64,000 bases of DNA from Halobacterium sp. DL1 (GTDB lineage Archaea > Halobacteriota > Halobacteria > Halobacteriales > Halobacteriaceae), in assembly GCA_000230955.3 (NCBI GenBank), contig CP007061.1:248001-312000 (forward strand), written 5' to 3'. Under the pieces are notes generated by a model. It was not told where the DNA came from, ran no database searches, and saw only the letters and a list, made by a program, of their open reading frames with translations. Below are positions 43,101 through 51,814 of the stretch, piece by piece (the stretch's first letter is position 1; each line of letters opens with the position of its first letter). The translations under genes were made by a program, and so were the position numbers.

Positions 43101-45326
43101 TCAATTCGAGATATCGGCCCGACGCAGGAGCTGGGCGTTGACCGCGACGACTATCGTGCTCGCGGACATCAAAACAGCCCCGACGGCGGGCGAAAGCAGG
43201 ACACCGATGGGTGCGAGTAGGCCAGCGGCGAGCGGGAGTGCGATGACGTTGTACCCGGCTGCCCAGACGATGTTCTCCTGCATCTTCCGGTAGCTCTTCC
43301 GACTGAGGCGGACGAGGCTGGCCACGTCCCGCGGGTCGTTCTCCACGAGGACAACGTCAGCCGACTCAACAGCCACGTCGGTACCCGACCCGATGGCAAT
43401 GCCGACGTCCGCACGGGTTAACGCGGGCGCGTCGTTCACGCCGTCCCCGACCATCGCGACGAGGGTTCCGCCCTCCTGTAACTCAACAATCTTCTCGTCC
43501 TTATCCGCGGGCAACACCTCGGCGAAGTACGTGTCGATGCCGAGTTCTTCCGAGACGGCCCGGGCGACGTCTTCGGAGTCACCGGTTAACATCGCCACCT
43601 CGACACCCATCTGATGGAGTGCCTCGATAGCCTCAAAGCTCTCCTCTCGAACCACGTCCGCGAGTGCCACCGCAGCTACCGCCTCCTCTTCGCGGAGGAG
43701 GTAGACGACACCCTGTCCCCGAGAGCCAGCGCGCTCCGCGAACGCGTCGATTTCTCCCGGTATCTCGACGCCCAGGTGCCGGATCAGGTTCGGGCCACCG
43801 ACGTGAACCGACTCTCGTTTGGTCTCACCCGTTCCCGAGGTGACGGCGGTCGTGTCGACTGTCGCCCGGACGCCACGGCCCTCAAGCGCCTCGAACCCAG
43901 TTGCGTCCGGGACGGTGAGGCCACGTTCTTCGACCTCGGACAGAATCGCCTCGCCAATCATATGCTCGGAGTCGGTCTCGACGGCGGCCATCAGCGTCAG
44001 CGCCTCGTTCTCGGTCAGCGTCCCGGTCGTAGTTACATCGACGATCCCCTGCTCGCCCTTCGTCAGCGTCCCGGTCTTGTCGAAGACGACCACGTCGAGG
44101 TTACGGGCCTCCTCCATCGCTATGCGATCGCGGATAAGCATCCCGTTGCTGGCCGCCATCGATGTGTTGATGGCGACGACGAGCGGCACAGCGAGTCCGA
44201 GCGCGTGCGGACAGGCGATAACCAGCACTGTCACGACGCGTTCAACCACCGGGAATCCGAACCCGACCGCAGCCGTCCACGCGACGGCGGTGACAGTCGC
44301 CACCGTGAGCGCCGCGTAGAACAGCCAGCCGGCGGCCCGATCGGCGAGCACCTGCGTCCGGGACTTACTCCGCTGGGCCTCATCGACCAGCCGCATGATG
44401 CCCGAGAGAGCAGTCGCGTCGCCGGTTGCGGTCACCCGGACGCGAAGGCTTCCGTCTCGGTTTGTCGTCCCGCCGATGACCTCGTCACCGGGCTCCTTCG
44501 AGACGGGTTTGGACTCGCCGGTGAGCATCGACTCGTTGACGTTCGACTCCCCTTCCTCGACGACGCCGTCGGCTGGCACGTTCGCCCCGGGGCGAACAAG
44601 TACGAGGTCATCCTGCTGAAGTTCGGCGACCGGAACCGTCTCCGGCTCACCACCGTCTGTGAGCCGTTCGGCGGTGTCTGGCATCAGGTCGGCGAGGTGG
44701 TCGAGTGCTCCCGATGCACGGCGGACGCTCCGCATCTCGACCCAGTGGCCGAGCAGGAAGATGACGATGAGTGTGACGAGTTCCCAGAAGAACGGCTCGC
44801 CGACCCCGAACGCCACGGCCCCGATGCTGTAGACGAACGCGACAGTAATCGCCAGCGAGATCAGTAGCATCATCCCTGGCTCCCGGTTGTGAGCCTCGAC
44901 GGCCCCCATCCGGAGGAACGGTACGCCCCCGTACCCGAATACGAGGAGCCCGAAGGCGGGCGCGATGAATTCGCTCCCAGTGAAGCCTATTGCGGCGAAG
45001 CCGAGCCACGACTGTAACGTAGTGCTGTAGTAGAGGACGGGCACTGCAAGGGCGAGACACACGAAGAACCGTCGTCTGAACATCGCCTCGTGCCCCGAGT
45101 GGTCGACCATTGAACCGTGGTCGTGGTCTGCGCTGCCGTGGTCGTTCTGACTGTGGCCGGCGTGATGGTTGTAATCGGGGGATTCGGCGCGATCATCGGT
45201 TTCGTCCGTCGCGCGGCGGTCGCTTTCGGTCTCGTAGCACGCGCAGACCCGACACCCAGGGCACGCTCGATCGGTGGGGCGCTCGGCGGGGGCGTGCTGA
45301 TGATGCGCCGCGTGGTCGTCGTCCAT
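43101..45326 (-). CDS. copB: CopB-type copper-exporting P1B ATPase
   Basis: 741 aa from ATG 45326. The N-terminus is a His/Asp-rich metal-binding tail with CPGCRVCAC instead of a standard HMA domain. The membrane metal motif is CPHALGLA near residue 371, the CPH signature of the P1B-3 (CopB) group. DKTGTLT lies near 415, followed by TGDS and [10 protein letters not shown] hinge motifs. It exports copper across the cytoplasmic membrane. It follows the SHOCT protein gene by 5 nt, and the cupredoxin and wHTH genes nearby suggest a copper-response region. An in-frame GTG at 45335 would overlap the upstream stop. Confidence 0.9.
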   Translation of the reverse strand: MDDDHAAHHQHAPAERPTDRACPGCRVCACYETESDRRATDETDDRAESPDYNHHAGHSQNDHGSADHDHGSMVDHSGHEAMFRRRFFVCLALAVPVLYYSTTLQSWLGFAAIGFTGSEFIAPAFGLLVFGYGGVPFLRMGAVEAHNREPGMMLLISLAITVAFVYSIGAVAFGVGEPFFWELVTLIVIFLLGHWVEMRSVRRASGALDHLADLMPDTAERLTDGGEPETVPVAELQQDDLVLVRPGANVPADGVVEEGESNVNESMLTGESKPVSKEPGDEVIGGTTNRDGSLRVRVTATGDATALSGIMRLVDEAQRSKSRTQVLADRAAGWLFYAALTVATVTAVAWTAAVGFGFPVVERVVTVLVIACPHALGLAVPLVVAINTSMAASNGMLIRDRIAMEEARNLDVVVFDKTGTLTKGEQGIVDVTTTGTLTENEALTLMAAVETDSEHMIGEAILSEVEERGLTVPDATGFEALEGRGVRATVDTTAVTSGTGETKRESVHVGGPNLIRHLGVEIPGEIDAFAERAGSRGQGVVYLLREEEAVAAVALADVVREESFEAIEALHQMGVEVAMLTGDSEDVARAVSEELGIDTYFAEVLPADKDEKIVELQEGGTLVAMVGDGVNDAPALTRADVGIAIGSGTDVAVESADVVLVENDPRDVASLVRLSRKSYRKMQENIVWAAGYNVIALPLAAGLLAPIGVLLSPAVGAVLMSASTIVVAVNAQLLRRADISN

Positions 45327-45331
45327 CGGCC

Positions 45332-45688
45332 TCACTCCGAACGATCGAGGCGTTCTCGCCGTTGTTCGAATTCCTCCTCGGAGAGGTCTCCCCGTGCATA
45401 GGTGAGGCGCAGTTCTTCGAGTGCGGCGTCCGTATCATTGCTATTGGGAGGGTTAAACACTCTATACAGGAGGTATCCTCCACCAAGAAATATCACAAGC
45501 GGAACGATCCACATCACAAGCCACATCCACGATGCGCCTGCCCCATTCCACATCCCGCCGTCCCACATGTGTCCACTACCCCACATCGTCATCATCGGCC
45601 ATGCGAACACCATCATCAAAACTGGAAGGAGTATCACGATGGCGACAACGAGCACGAGGAGTCGGTCAAATCCGTCACTCTGGGCCAT
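45332..45688 (-). CDS. SHOCT-domain membrane protein
   Basis: 118 aa from ATG 45688. Two TM helices ([21 protein letters not shown] and [21 protein letters not shown]) flank a Met/His/Trp-rich loop ([16 protein letters not shown]) that could bind copper. The last 35 residues, [20 protein letters not shown], are a SHOCT motif. It is transcribed with the CopB ATPase 5 nt downstream and may deliver or sense copper at the membrane. A TATA box 26 nt upstream supports the start. Confidence 0.8.
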   Translation of the reverse strand: MAQSDGFDRLLVLVVAIVILLPVLMMVFAWPMMTMWGSGHMWDGGMWNGAGASWMWLVMWIVPLVIFLGGGYLLYRVFNPPNSNDTDAALEELRLTYARGDLSEEEFEQRRERLDRSE

Positions 45689-45710
45689 GCATAGCGTTGG
45701 CGGACTGGAG

Positions 45711-45717
45711 TGATAAG
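45711..45717 (-). promoter_or_regulatory. Promoter of the SHOCT-CopB operon
   Basis: CTTATCA (minus strand) about 26 nt before ATG 45688, fitting a leaderless start. It sits within a GGACT...AGTCC palindrome (45702-45720), a possible operator. Confidence 0.55.
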
Positions 45718-45727
45718 TCCAGCACAT

Positions 45728-46134
45728 GATGGCAGTGAATTGGGAAGTGTACGCTCTGTATTCAGCAAACCTCGTCTGACAGAAAGTAAGTAGTTCTCAG
45801 AGGCTGTACTGAATACAGGGCGCGAATACAGCACGGATGGTTCTCCGAATCGGGCTAACTCAGTTCGGTGGTTACAGGGTATGAGGAACTATGGTGGTGT
45901 AGTGAGGTTTGATCGGGTCGTCTTAAGCTGTTGTGCCATAAATTCACTAACAATTAACAGTCAGTTCCCTCAGCACCCAACTGCTGTAGATGATAAATAC
46001 GGAATAAACGCAGGCTGTCTCTAGTTACTCATTTTTTTGTGTTTCATTCCCGTGGCCACTGATATCACGGAAAGCGGAGAAATATAAACTACTATACCAT
46101 TCCCGCTGTCTCGAAAAATGGTGCCGTCTTCGGA
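45728..46134. other. Non-coding gap in the copper region
   Basis: About 400 bp. CTGTATTCAG (45756-45765) and CTGAATACAG (45809-45818) form a perfect 10-bp inverted repeat, possibly a decayed IS end. The rest is AT-rich with a T7 run at 46032-46038. No gene seen. Confidence 0.4.
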
Positions 46135-46734
46135 TTAGTGTCCGTGGCCGAGCGCTTCGTTACACATCGTGTTGAGTTCCGAGATCTTCTTCGTGACGCT
46201 CTCGGGCTTGTCCTGTGGCGGCTCCTCGAGCGCAGGTTGGCCGTGAGCGTCCGGTTCTCCGACGATGATGCTACCAATCATTCCGACCGTTTCGTGGGGC
46301 GTGCAGTAGTAGTGGTAGACCCCTTCAGTCTCGAAGGTGTGTTCGAACGTTGCGCCTGCCTCCGAGAGGAGGCTGCTGTCCCACGACGCGGCTCCGTCGG
46401 GGACGAGCTGTGGTTGATCGTTGTCTGGGTGGTAGGCCGTGGCAGAGTGGCTCCCACTTTCGTTGTGGAAGGTCACCGTGCCGCCGACCTCGACTCGGGC
46501 CACGTGAGGGTCGAAGTGGTACGTCCCGTCCGTCGTGATCATGTTCACCTGTGCTGTTTCCGTCGGGGCACCAATCTCCTCATCAGGATGGCTGTCTTCG
46601 CCGTGACCCTCTTCTTCGTCGTCGTGGCTCTCTTCTTCTGCCTGGCCACCCGAACAGCCAGCGAGACCAATGGCCGCCGCGGTACCAGATAGGCTGAGCA
46701 TCCGTCGCCGGGTGTACAGAGATTCGTTTGTCAT
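46135..46734 (-). CDS. Tat-lipoprotein cupredoxin (halocyanin/plastocyanin-like)
   Basis: 199 aa. TRRRMLSLSGTAAAIGLAGC is a Tat signal with lipobox. An acidic, His-rich linker follows (about residues 30-60). The blue-copper fold has SHSATAYH with the first His ligand and YHYYCTPHETVGM with Cys, His and Met ligands. It is anchored outside the membrane and binds copper, for electron transfer or copper sequestration. A C-terminal extension ends ALGHGH. It is divergent from the wHTH gene at 46865, with a shared palindromic operator between them. ATG 46734 was preferred to GTG 46746. Confidence 0.88.
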   Translation of the reverse strand: MTNESLYTRRRMLSLSGTAAAIGLAGCSGGQAEEESHDDEEEGHGEDSHPDEEIGAPTETAQVNMITTDGTYHFDPHVARVEVGGTVTFHNESGSHSATAYHPDNDQPQLVPDGAASWDSSLLSEAGATFEHTFETEGVYHYYCTPHETVGMIGSIIVGEPDAHGQPALEEPPQDKPESVTKKISELNTMCNEALGHGH

Positions 46735-46790
46735 GGGATCAGTCACCTTGCACTTGAGGATACGCTTGCTGGGATAATGGGCGGGTCGCT

Positions 46791-46811
46791 GTTTTGCGCG
46801 CGACGCAAAAC
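46791..46811. promoter_or_regulatory. Palindromic operator between cupredoxin and wHTH genes
   Basis: GTTTTGCG-N5-CGCAAAAC, perfect 8-bp arms. It lies in the divergent region and is followed on the plus strand by a TATA-like TTTAAGTATC at 46821-46830. It is the likely binding site of the adjacent wHTH regulator. Confidence 0.65.
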
Positions 46812-46864
46812 GATTCCCTCTTTAAGTATCTTGGAGTATTCATGAACTATTGCGAGGAACATCC

Positions 46865-47215
46865 GTGTCCACACAGGAACGCTCTGACGAACTCTTGGAG
46901 CTCCTCGGCCAAGAACGAGTCCGGCAGATTCTGGCCGCGACGAGTCAGGAATCTAGGTCTGCGAAGGAACTCAGCACAGAGTGTGATGTCGCGCTCTCAA
47001 CCATCTATCGCCGAGTTGAGGACATGATTACCAACGACTTGCTCGTCGAGCAGACACGGATCGAATCAGATGGGAGCCACCACAGCGTCTACGAGGCGAA
47101 GGTCGACCATCTCGACGTCGATATCGACGATGGAACCATCGACGTGAGCGTCCATGTGCGGGAGAACGCTTCCGAGCGGTTCTCGCGCATCTGGAGCGAA
47201 ATCAGGGAGAGTTGA
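46865..47215 (+). CDS. ArsR-like wHTH transcription regulator
   Basis: 116 aa from GTG 46865 (MSTQERSDELLELLGQ...); TTG 46850 is in frame and closer to the TATA-type spacing. The wHTH is ILAATSQESRSAKELSTECDVALSTIYRRVEDMITNDLL, typical of haloarchaeal ArsR-type regulators. It is divergent from the cupredoxin gene across a GTTTTGCG palindrome and is followed by two small membrane-protein genes. No Cys metal site is obvious, so a direct metal sensor is uncertain. Confidence 0.78.
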   Translation: MSTQERSDELLELLGQERVRQILAATSQESRSAKELSTECDVALSTIYRRVEDMITNDLLVEQTRIESDGSHHSVYEAKVDHLDVDIDDGTIDVSVHVRENASERFSRIWSEIRES

Positions 47216-47222
47216 CATAACC

Positions 47223-47522
47223 ATGCACATCGAACTCGTCATCGCGAAACTCATCACGGTTGGACTGGGGCTGTTGATAACGTACAAGGCCTACAAGGGG
47301 TATCGAACGTACGGCAGCGAGCCGATGCTGTACGTCGCTATCGGGTTCCTCTTTATTAGTATCGGCTCTGTCATTGAGGGTGTCCTGTTCGATGTGGTGG
47401 GCTTGTCGATATTCCTCTCTGGAACCATCCAGACTGCTATCGTCGCATTCGGGATGCTCGTCATTCTGTACTCGCTGTACGGTCAACTGCCACAACAAGC
47501 GAACGAAGGGGAGTCTCCATGA
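47223..47522 (+). CDS. Small three-helix membrane protein (first of a tandem pair)
   Basis: 99 aa. Three TM helices: VIAKLITVGLGLLITYKAYKG, LYVAIGFLFISIGSVIEGVL and SGTIQTAIVAFGMLVILYSLY. It resembles the small haloarchaeal membrane proteins that follow ArsR-like regulators (possibly the DUF7521 group; not verified). The stop overlaps the next gene by ATGA. It is a distant paralogue of that neighbour, sharing the YKAYKGYR/SFRAYRQQ turn and the GFLFISIGSVIEG/GFGFITLGVLIEG helix. Confidence 0.7.
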   Translation: MHIELVIAKLITVGLGLLITYKAYKGYRTYGSEPMLYVAIGFLFISIGSVIEGVLFDVVGLSIFLSGTIQTAIVAFGMLVILYSLYGQLPQQANEGESP

Positions 47523-47794
47523 CTGGCCACTGGGAACTTGCATTGATCGCTGTTCGCGTCCTGCTCCTTGGCGTCGGTCTCGCGACCACCGCAATCAGTT
47601 TCCGGGCCTACAGGCAGCAACAGACCCGATACCTCCGCGACGCAACGCTCGGGTTTGGGTTTATTACACTCGGCGTACTCATCGAGGGATTCCTCTACCA
47701 GTTCACTGGGTTGACGCTCACTCAAGTCCACGTCGCCGAATCCGTGTGTCTCGTCTTCGGTCTCGGTATCCTTCTTCGATCGTTCCTCGATTAA
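47519..47794 (+). CDS. Small three-helix membrane protein (second of a tandem pair)
   Basis: 91 aa with the same three-helix plan as the preceding gene (IAVRVLLLGVGLATTAISF, ATLGFGFITLGVLIEGFLYQ, VAESVCLVFGLGILLRSFL). ATGA overlap suggests the two form a heteromeric membrane unit regulated by the upstream wHTH. Function unknown. Confidence 0.7.
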   Translation: MTGHWELALIAVRVLLLGVGLATTAISFRAYRQQQTRYLRDATLGFGFITLGVLIEGFLYQFTGLTLTQVHVAESVCLVFGLGILLRSFLD

Positions 47795-48146
47795 CTAGAC
47801 AAGCGGCGGTTACGATGGGCAGGTACCGTTGATGCCAACGCACGATGAATGATTCCAACGTACTAACTACAGCTTTCGAATGAAGCACGCGATTCGTGTT
47901 CTCTACTGGACTACTGAACGCCGATCATCGATAGGCATCGATCGAGTATCAAATTCCAGCAGTACACTGCCTTGTGGACGAAATAATCGAGGATGCCCCA
48001 CTCGTCGGACGGTTCCGTTTGAATTAGTGTTCGTGGCACCGACGCGTCTATACTCTCGTTCACCGATCCGGGAACGAAAGAGCAACTGCCGGAAGAAGAT
48101 TTTGTAATTCGAACCGCAGTAGAGGCCCTGAAACGCCCGAATTCGG
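47795..48146. other. Non-coding gap
   Basis: About 350 bp between the membrane pair and the chorismate mutase gene, moderately AT-rich. No gene, palindrome family or RNA recognised. It is a plausible junction between the copper region and the aromatic-biosynthesis fragment. Confidence 0.4.
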
Positions 48147-48440
48147 CTACCGGCTCTCTCGTTGTTCAACTTTGTTCAGTTCGATCAACAGCCGGAAGAT
48201 GGCTTTCACGAGGTTGGCGTCGACGTCGAAACGCTCGGCGTTCGCGCCGGCGCGCTCCATGACGCGCTCCTCCTGTCCCTCGTCGGTCGTCGGGAGATCC
48301 TGCTCGTCCTTTACGGCCGCCACCGTGTCGGCGACGTAGGTTCGGCGGGCGATCAGTTCGACGATCTCCTGATCGATATCTTCGATCTCGTGGCGCAGTT
48401 CGTCCAGACTCATCTCTTCGGGATTCGGTGTTTCGCTCAT
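48147..48440 (-). CDS. Chorismate mutase (AroQ type)
   Basis: 97 aa from ATG 48440. SLDELRHEIEDIDQEIVELIARRTYVADTVAAVK is the long first helix of AroQ chorismate mutases, with conserved Arg, Lys and Glu positions. It ends FRLLIELNKVEQRE. It converts chorismate to prephenate for Phe/Tyr synthesis. The order shikimate kinase then chorismate mutase, 5 nt apart, is normal in haloarchaeal chromosomes, so this looks like a chromosomal fragment inside an accessory region. Confidence 0.85.
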   Translation of the reverse strand: MSETPNPEEMSLDELRHEIEDIDQEIVELIARRTYVADTVAAVKDEQDLPTTDEGQEERVMERAGANAERFDVDANLVKAIFRLLIELNKVEQRESR

Positions 48441-48445
48441 TGGGT

Positions 48446-49354
48446 TCACTCTCGTCCGACGGCCGCGCCGTCGTTTCTGGTGGTCGTTCGTCGCAGCGTT
48501 CCGGGTCGGTCGCCCCACGCGTCGGCGACCGCGTCGAGGTCGGTCTCGGGGTCGGTCGGGTCCGCGACGGCGACGACGCTCGGACCGGTGCCCGACAACG
48601 ATACTCCGGTGGCGTGGGCCATCGCCTCCACCGCGGGGTCGGCGTCGAAGCCGAGTGCGGCCGAGAAGGCGAGTCCGTTGACCGTCATCGCCTCGGCGTA
48701 CCGGCCCTCAAGCGCGAGGTCGCACACGAGGTCCGCCATCGACGCGACGGCCTCACAGCGAGCCACGTCCGCGTCCGCGCTGTACGCGCGCTCTGGCGGG
48801 GTCCACACGAGGACGTTCCAGTCGACGGTCTCGCGCGAACGCAACTCGTCAGCGCCGTTGTCGGTGACGGTGACTCCGCCGAGCATCGAGGCGGTCGCGT
48901 CGTCGAACGCGCCCGTGACGGTCACACCCGCGTCGCGAGCGGCTTGCACGCCGAGTCGGCAGGCCTCCAGCCGAGTGACGTCGACGGCCGAGTCCGTGTC
49001 GTCGTCTCCCACGGTCAGCCCGAGCGCGTCGCACGTCGCGAGCACGGTCGCGTTGGCGGCCGCGCTGGAGCTTTTCAGTCCGGCCGCGAGGGGTACGTCG
49101 CTGTCGGTCCGGACGGTGCCGCCCTCGCCGTCGCCCCACCGGTCGGTCGCGAGCGCGACGCAGCGCTCGATCAGGGCGGTGTCAGCGTCGGGAGCCTCGC
49201 TAATCGTCCCGTCGACGCCCTCGGCGGCCGGGTCGAGCGCGACGCTCGAACGCGTCTCGACGTCGATGCCGAAGGCCGAACCGGTGCCTGTCGCGAGCGC
49301 CGTGAGGTCCACTACCTGTGGTCGGAAGGCCATCCGGTGGAGGAAGTGCTCCAC
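48446..49354 (-). CDS. Archaeal shikimate kinase (GHMP family) with replaced N-terminus
   Basis: 302 aa from ATG 49354; 295 aa from ATG 49333. From residue 17 (LTALATGTGSAFGID) onwards it matches archaeal shikimate kinase closely. The GHMP ATP loop is VPLAAGLKSSSAAANATVLA and the C-terminal SGTGPSVVAVA motif is intact. The usual start, containing a GRAVAPAAGTVLN-type strand, is missing and replaced by MEHFLHRMAFRPQVVD. The break is near 49310. The lost strand belongs to the core sheet, so activity may be impaired. The gene is GC-rich like chromosomal genes. Confidence 0.75.
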   Translation of the reverse strand: MEHFLHRMAFRPQVVDLTALATGTGSAFGIDVETRSSVALDPAAEGVDGTISEAPDADTALIERCVALATDRWGDGEGGTVRTDSDVPLAAGLKSSSAAANATVLATCDALGLTVGDDDTDSAVDVTRLEACRLGVQAARDAGVTVTGAFDDATASMLGGVTVTDNGADELRSRETVDWNVLVWTPPERAYSADADVARCEAVASMADLVCDLALEGRYAEAMTVNGLAFSAALGFDADPAVEAMAHATGVSLSGTGPSVVAVADPTDPETDLDAVADAWGDRPGTLRRTTTRNDGAAVGRE

Positions 49355-49714
49355 GAGCGGCTCAGTGGCCCTGCGGAAGCCGTCGCTCCAGACGGTGGTC
49401 GGACTGGCGACGTCCGCGACCGTCTGGTCGTCGACGATGATCCACAGCCACAGGATGACCTCGAGCCACGCACGAAGCGTGCCATCGACGAAGCGATGGA
49501 CGTCTCGCTCCTCTCGAAAGGTGGTCGCTACGAGGTCCAGTCCGCGTCCGGTAATCGGTACGAAGTCGACGTCGTCGACGAGTCGTGTACCTGTCCCGAC
49601 TGGCAGCAGCGCTCACCAGAGGGTGGCTGCAAGCATCTACGTCGCGTCGACCACGAGATCAAACGACGCCGTGTGCCCCGCCCAGATGGCCGACTCCCGG
49701 CTGACGTGAACTGA
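49346..49714 (+). CDS. SWIM zinc-finger protein, possibly a fragment
   Basis: Up to 122 aa from GTG 49346; the start is uncertain and could lie further in. SCTCPDWQQRSPEGGCKHL is a SWIM zinc site (CxCx(n)CxH). It is preceded by LEPRTKRAIDEAMDVSLLSKG and a strand-rich segment typical of haloarchaeal SWIM proteins, which bind DNA or proteins. The first 45 residues may belong to another gene joined at the same breakpoint that clipped shikimate kinase on the other strand. The 3' end is 6 nt before the inverted repeat copy B. Confidence 0.6.
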   Translation: MLHERLSGPAEAVAPDGGRTGDVRDRLVVDDDPQPQDDLEPRTKRAIDEAMDVSLLSKGGRYEVQSASGNRYEVDVVDESCTCPDWQQRSPEGGCKHLRRVDHEIKRRRVPRPDGRLPADVN

Positions 49715-49720
49715 TTTCGG

Positions 49721-49761
49721 TTGACCAACAGACCATCCGTTTCATCGCTGGCGTTGGTTAA
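49721..49761. repeat. Inverted repeat element, copy B
   Basis: TTGACCAAC (49721-49729, one mismatch to the consensus arm) and GTTGGTTAA (49753-49761), spacer 23 nt. It lies between the convergent ends of the SWIM gene and the gene at 49788. Confidence 0.7.
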
Positions 49762-49787
49762 CGCAGATAGCCACAATCCCACCGCTG

Positions 49788-50336
49788 TCACGGGAGTTCT
49801 TCCGTCACGTCGGCGAGCTCCTCCTCGTTCTGCCAGCGATACAGCCGCCCCTCCCGCTCGAATAGCTCGAAGACGCCGTCCTGCATCCAGCCGAAGGGGT
49901 GCTCCTCGTCCTCGTACTCCCGTTTGAGGACGTGGCTCTTCGCGAAGAACTCGGTCGTGCCGACGAGCAGCCCTTGTTCGACGAGGAAGTCGCTCGGTTC
50001 CTTCTCGGCGACACCGACGAGGTAGGTCACGATATCACCGATCAGGCAGAACTTCTGAATGCTATTGTCCCACTCGCCGCGGATGTCGACCATCCGGAAG
50101 GCGTAGGCGTCCTGCCGGCGGTTGAGTCGGTCGATCACGAGGTTCAACCGGCGGATCGGCTCCCGGTCGTAGTTCCCCAGCACGAAGTACGAGCGGTCGT
50201 TCTCGTAGACGGGAGTCAGTTCGCTCAGGGCGTGGAGGATCTCCTCGTTGTCCGCCAGCGAGATCTCTTCCTCGTTGAGTTGGTCCTTCGCACTAGTAAG
50301 GACCTCCTCGGGGACGGGCGGCTCTTCGTCGGACAT
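49788..50336 (-). CDS. Conserved plasmid-type hypothetical protein
   Basis: 182 aa from ATG 50336, acidic. The core reads YFVLGNYDREPIRRLNLVIDRLNRRQDAYAFRMVDI, then FCLIGDIVTYLVGVAEKEPSDFLVEQGLL. This alternating strand-helix pattern (a possible Rossmann-like or toxin-like fold) is common in haloarchaeal plasmid proteins. No catalytic motif is assigned. It is divergent from the wHTH regulator at 50465 with a palindromic operator between, so the two are probably co-regulated. Confidence 0.65.
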   Translation of the reverse strand: MSDEEPPVPEEVLTSAKDQLNEEEISLADNEEILHALSELTPVYENDRSYFVLGNYDREPIRRLNLVIDRLNRRQDAYAFRMVDIRGEWDNSIQKFCLIGDIVTYLVGVAEKEPSDFLVEQGLLVGTTEFFAKSHVLKREYEDEEHPFGWMQDGVFELFEREGRLYRWQNEEELADVTEELP

Positions 50337-50373
50337 ATACAGGCTCTCTCGGCGCCGTGCGATATGATTTATG

Positions 50374-50424
50374 GAGTAAATCACCGGGTTAATTCGGTGT
50401 GAATTACTATAGAGTGATTTACTC
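50374..50424. promoter_or_regulatory. Divergent operator with perfect 11-bp inverted repeat
   Basis: GAGTAAATCAC at 50374-50384 and GTGATTTACTC at 50414-50424, spacer 29 nt, between the divergent genes at 49788 and 50465. The spacer has TATA-like and GGTTAATTC elements. Half-sites three turns or so apart suggest two dimers or a loop. Confidence 0.7.
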
Positions 50425-50464
50425 AAGGGTAAACTACTTGCCGCCAGGGTGTGTACTGTGTCGT

Positions 50465-50878
50465 ATGAGCACCGACCTGGGGACTGCTGGGGAGATGGAA
50501 TCCCGCGAACTTGTCCACTTCGTGACTCAGCAGACGCGGTTCGCGCTGATCAACAACATCCTCCAGCACCCCGAACAGCTCCCCTCGATGTACGAGCTCG
50601 AGGAGCTCAACCCCAGCGTGAGCGAGGCCACCGTCTACAAGCACATTCAGAAGCTCATCGACGCCGGTATCGTCAAGGAGGTCGCTCTAGACGATGACCA
50701 GCGCCGGCAGGGGTATCCCTGGAAGTTCTACGGCCTCACAGAGGAGGGCCGGACCTTCCTCGACGAACACAATCTCCTCGCCGCGGAGGAAACCCTCCAA
50801 CAGATCTACGAGACCATCTCTGACAAGCCCGAGAAGATGGTCAAGTACGAGAATTCCCCTCGCCCGGACGACGCGTAA
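50465..50878 (+). CDS. PadR/ArsR-like wHTH regulator
   Basis: 137 aa from ATG 50465. The HTH region is MYELEELNPSVSEATVYKHIQKLIDAGIVKEV with a wing QGYPWKFYGLTEEGRTFLDEH, then a C-terminal dimer helix (LLAAEETLQQIYETI). It is a typical haloarchaeal plasmid-borne regulator, divergent from the gene at 49788. It probably binds the GAGTAAATCAC inverted repeat in the shared region and represses both genes. Confidence 0.8.
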   Translation: MSTDLGTAGEMESRELVHFVTQQTRFALINNILQHPEQLPSMYELEELNPSVSEATVYKHIQKLIDAGIVKEVALDDDQRRQGYPWKFYGLTEEGRTFLDEHNLLAAEETLQQIYETISDKPEKMVKYENSPRPDDA

Positions 50879-50911
50879 CCCTTACAGAACTAGCTTCGTC
50901 TCAGTACTCGA

Positions 50912-51814
50912 TCACCGTTCGATTTCGTACTCACCCGCCAGCTTCTGGAACTCCGACCACGCGAGAAGCCGGTCGTCCTCGACCTCGCCCTGCGTCTCGA
51001 GGTACTGGAGCAGCGCGTCGATCACGTCTTCGAGTCCATACTTCACCGCCTGCTCTCGGAGATCCTCTTCGTCGATGTCGACGTGGCTGAGCAGGAGGAG
51101 ACAGTACGAGCGGTGACGGCTGCCGTCGTCGATCAACAGCGTGTGACAGCAGAGCTCCGCCGGCGAGACTGCGTCGGGTTCCTCGGAGTAGACGTAGTAG
51201 CGATGATCGGTGAGCAGGAACTGGAGGTCGAAGGCCGCGAATCGAGCGAGCCCGGTTTCGTGGGACCCTTCTACGTCGATCTCCGTCTCGACCTGGGCGA
51301 GGAATTCGTCGTAGTCCTCCCAGAGAATCGTTCCCTTCGAGGCGACGGCTTCGAGGCGTTGGCGATGGAGATGATGGACGAGTTCACGGGCGAACGCGTG
51401 GAGGCGGTCGAAGTCACCGTTGAAGTCATAGCAGCCGTCGTCCGTCCCGACGAGACCACGGTCACGAAACCGCTTGAGAACCCGGTTGACCGTATTGCGG
51501 TAGTTGTCGCTCCGGTCGGCGATCTCGGCGACAGTTTGGGGCTGGTCGAGATAGTAGAGCACCTCGAGGGCCTTGCCGGCCAACAGCTCGGGGAAATCGA
51601 TGTGGGAGTGCTGGCGGACGAGGTCCTGATAGCGTTCGACGGCGCGAGCATCCGACGGGGCGACTCGTTTTCGGCGGCCATCGCGTTCCGTGTAGACGAG
51701 CCCCAGCTGGACGAACGTGATATTGTAGTAGTACCCGGCGACCATCAACGCGACGAAGAGCCCGTCTGCTATCGTCGTCCACCGGCGTTCCCGAACGTGC
51801 GTGCTGAACTCCAT
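50912..51814 (-). CDS. AbiEi-like regulator with abnormal N-terminus, no toxin partner
   Basis: 300 aa, homologous over most of its length to the regulator at 32435: HSHIDFPELLAGKALEVLYYL, RDRGLVGTDDGCYDFNG, LVHHLHRQRLEAV and SYCLLLLSHVDID align. The first wHTH of the homologue is replaced by a hydrophobic segment, TIADGLFVALMVAGYYYNITF, joining at LVYTERDGRRKRV. No nucleotidyltransferase gene follows. It is therefore likely a remnant of a toxin-antitoxin locus with its start rewritten by recombination. Confidence 0.65.
   Translation of the reverse strand: MEFSTHVRERRWTTIADGLFVALMVAGYYYNITFVQLGLVYTERDGRRKRVAPSDARAVERYQDLVRQHSHIDFPELLAGKALEVLYYLDQPQTVAEIADRSDNYRNTVNRVLKRFRDRGLVGTDDGCYDFNGDFDRLHAFARELVHHLHRQRLEAVASKGTILWEDYDEFLAQVETEIDVEGSHETGLARFAAFDLQFLLTDHRYYVYSEEPDAVSPAELCCHTLLIDDGSRHRSYCLLLLSHVDIDEEDLREQAVKYGLEDVIDALLQYLETQGEVEDDRLLAWSEFQKLAGEYEIER

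Noticed and set aside
43614-44867. Long plus-strand frame opposite the CopB ATPase
   Set aside because: It is the antisense of a clearly conserved P-type ATPase gene and its translation has no recognisable motif.
45756-45818. CTGTATTCAG/CTGAATACAG repeat as an intact mobile element
   Set aside because: Only 63 bp in all, with no gene or target duplication; at most a decayed IS end.
48162-49709. Long plus-strand frames opposite chorismate mutase and shikimate kinase
   Set aside because: They are antisense shadows of conserved genes; only the last part (from about 49346) carries a real SWIM signature.
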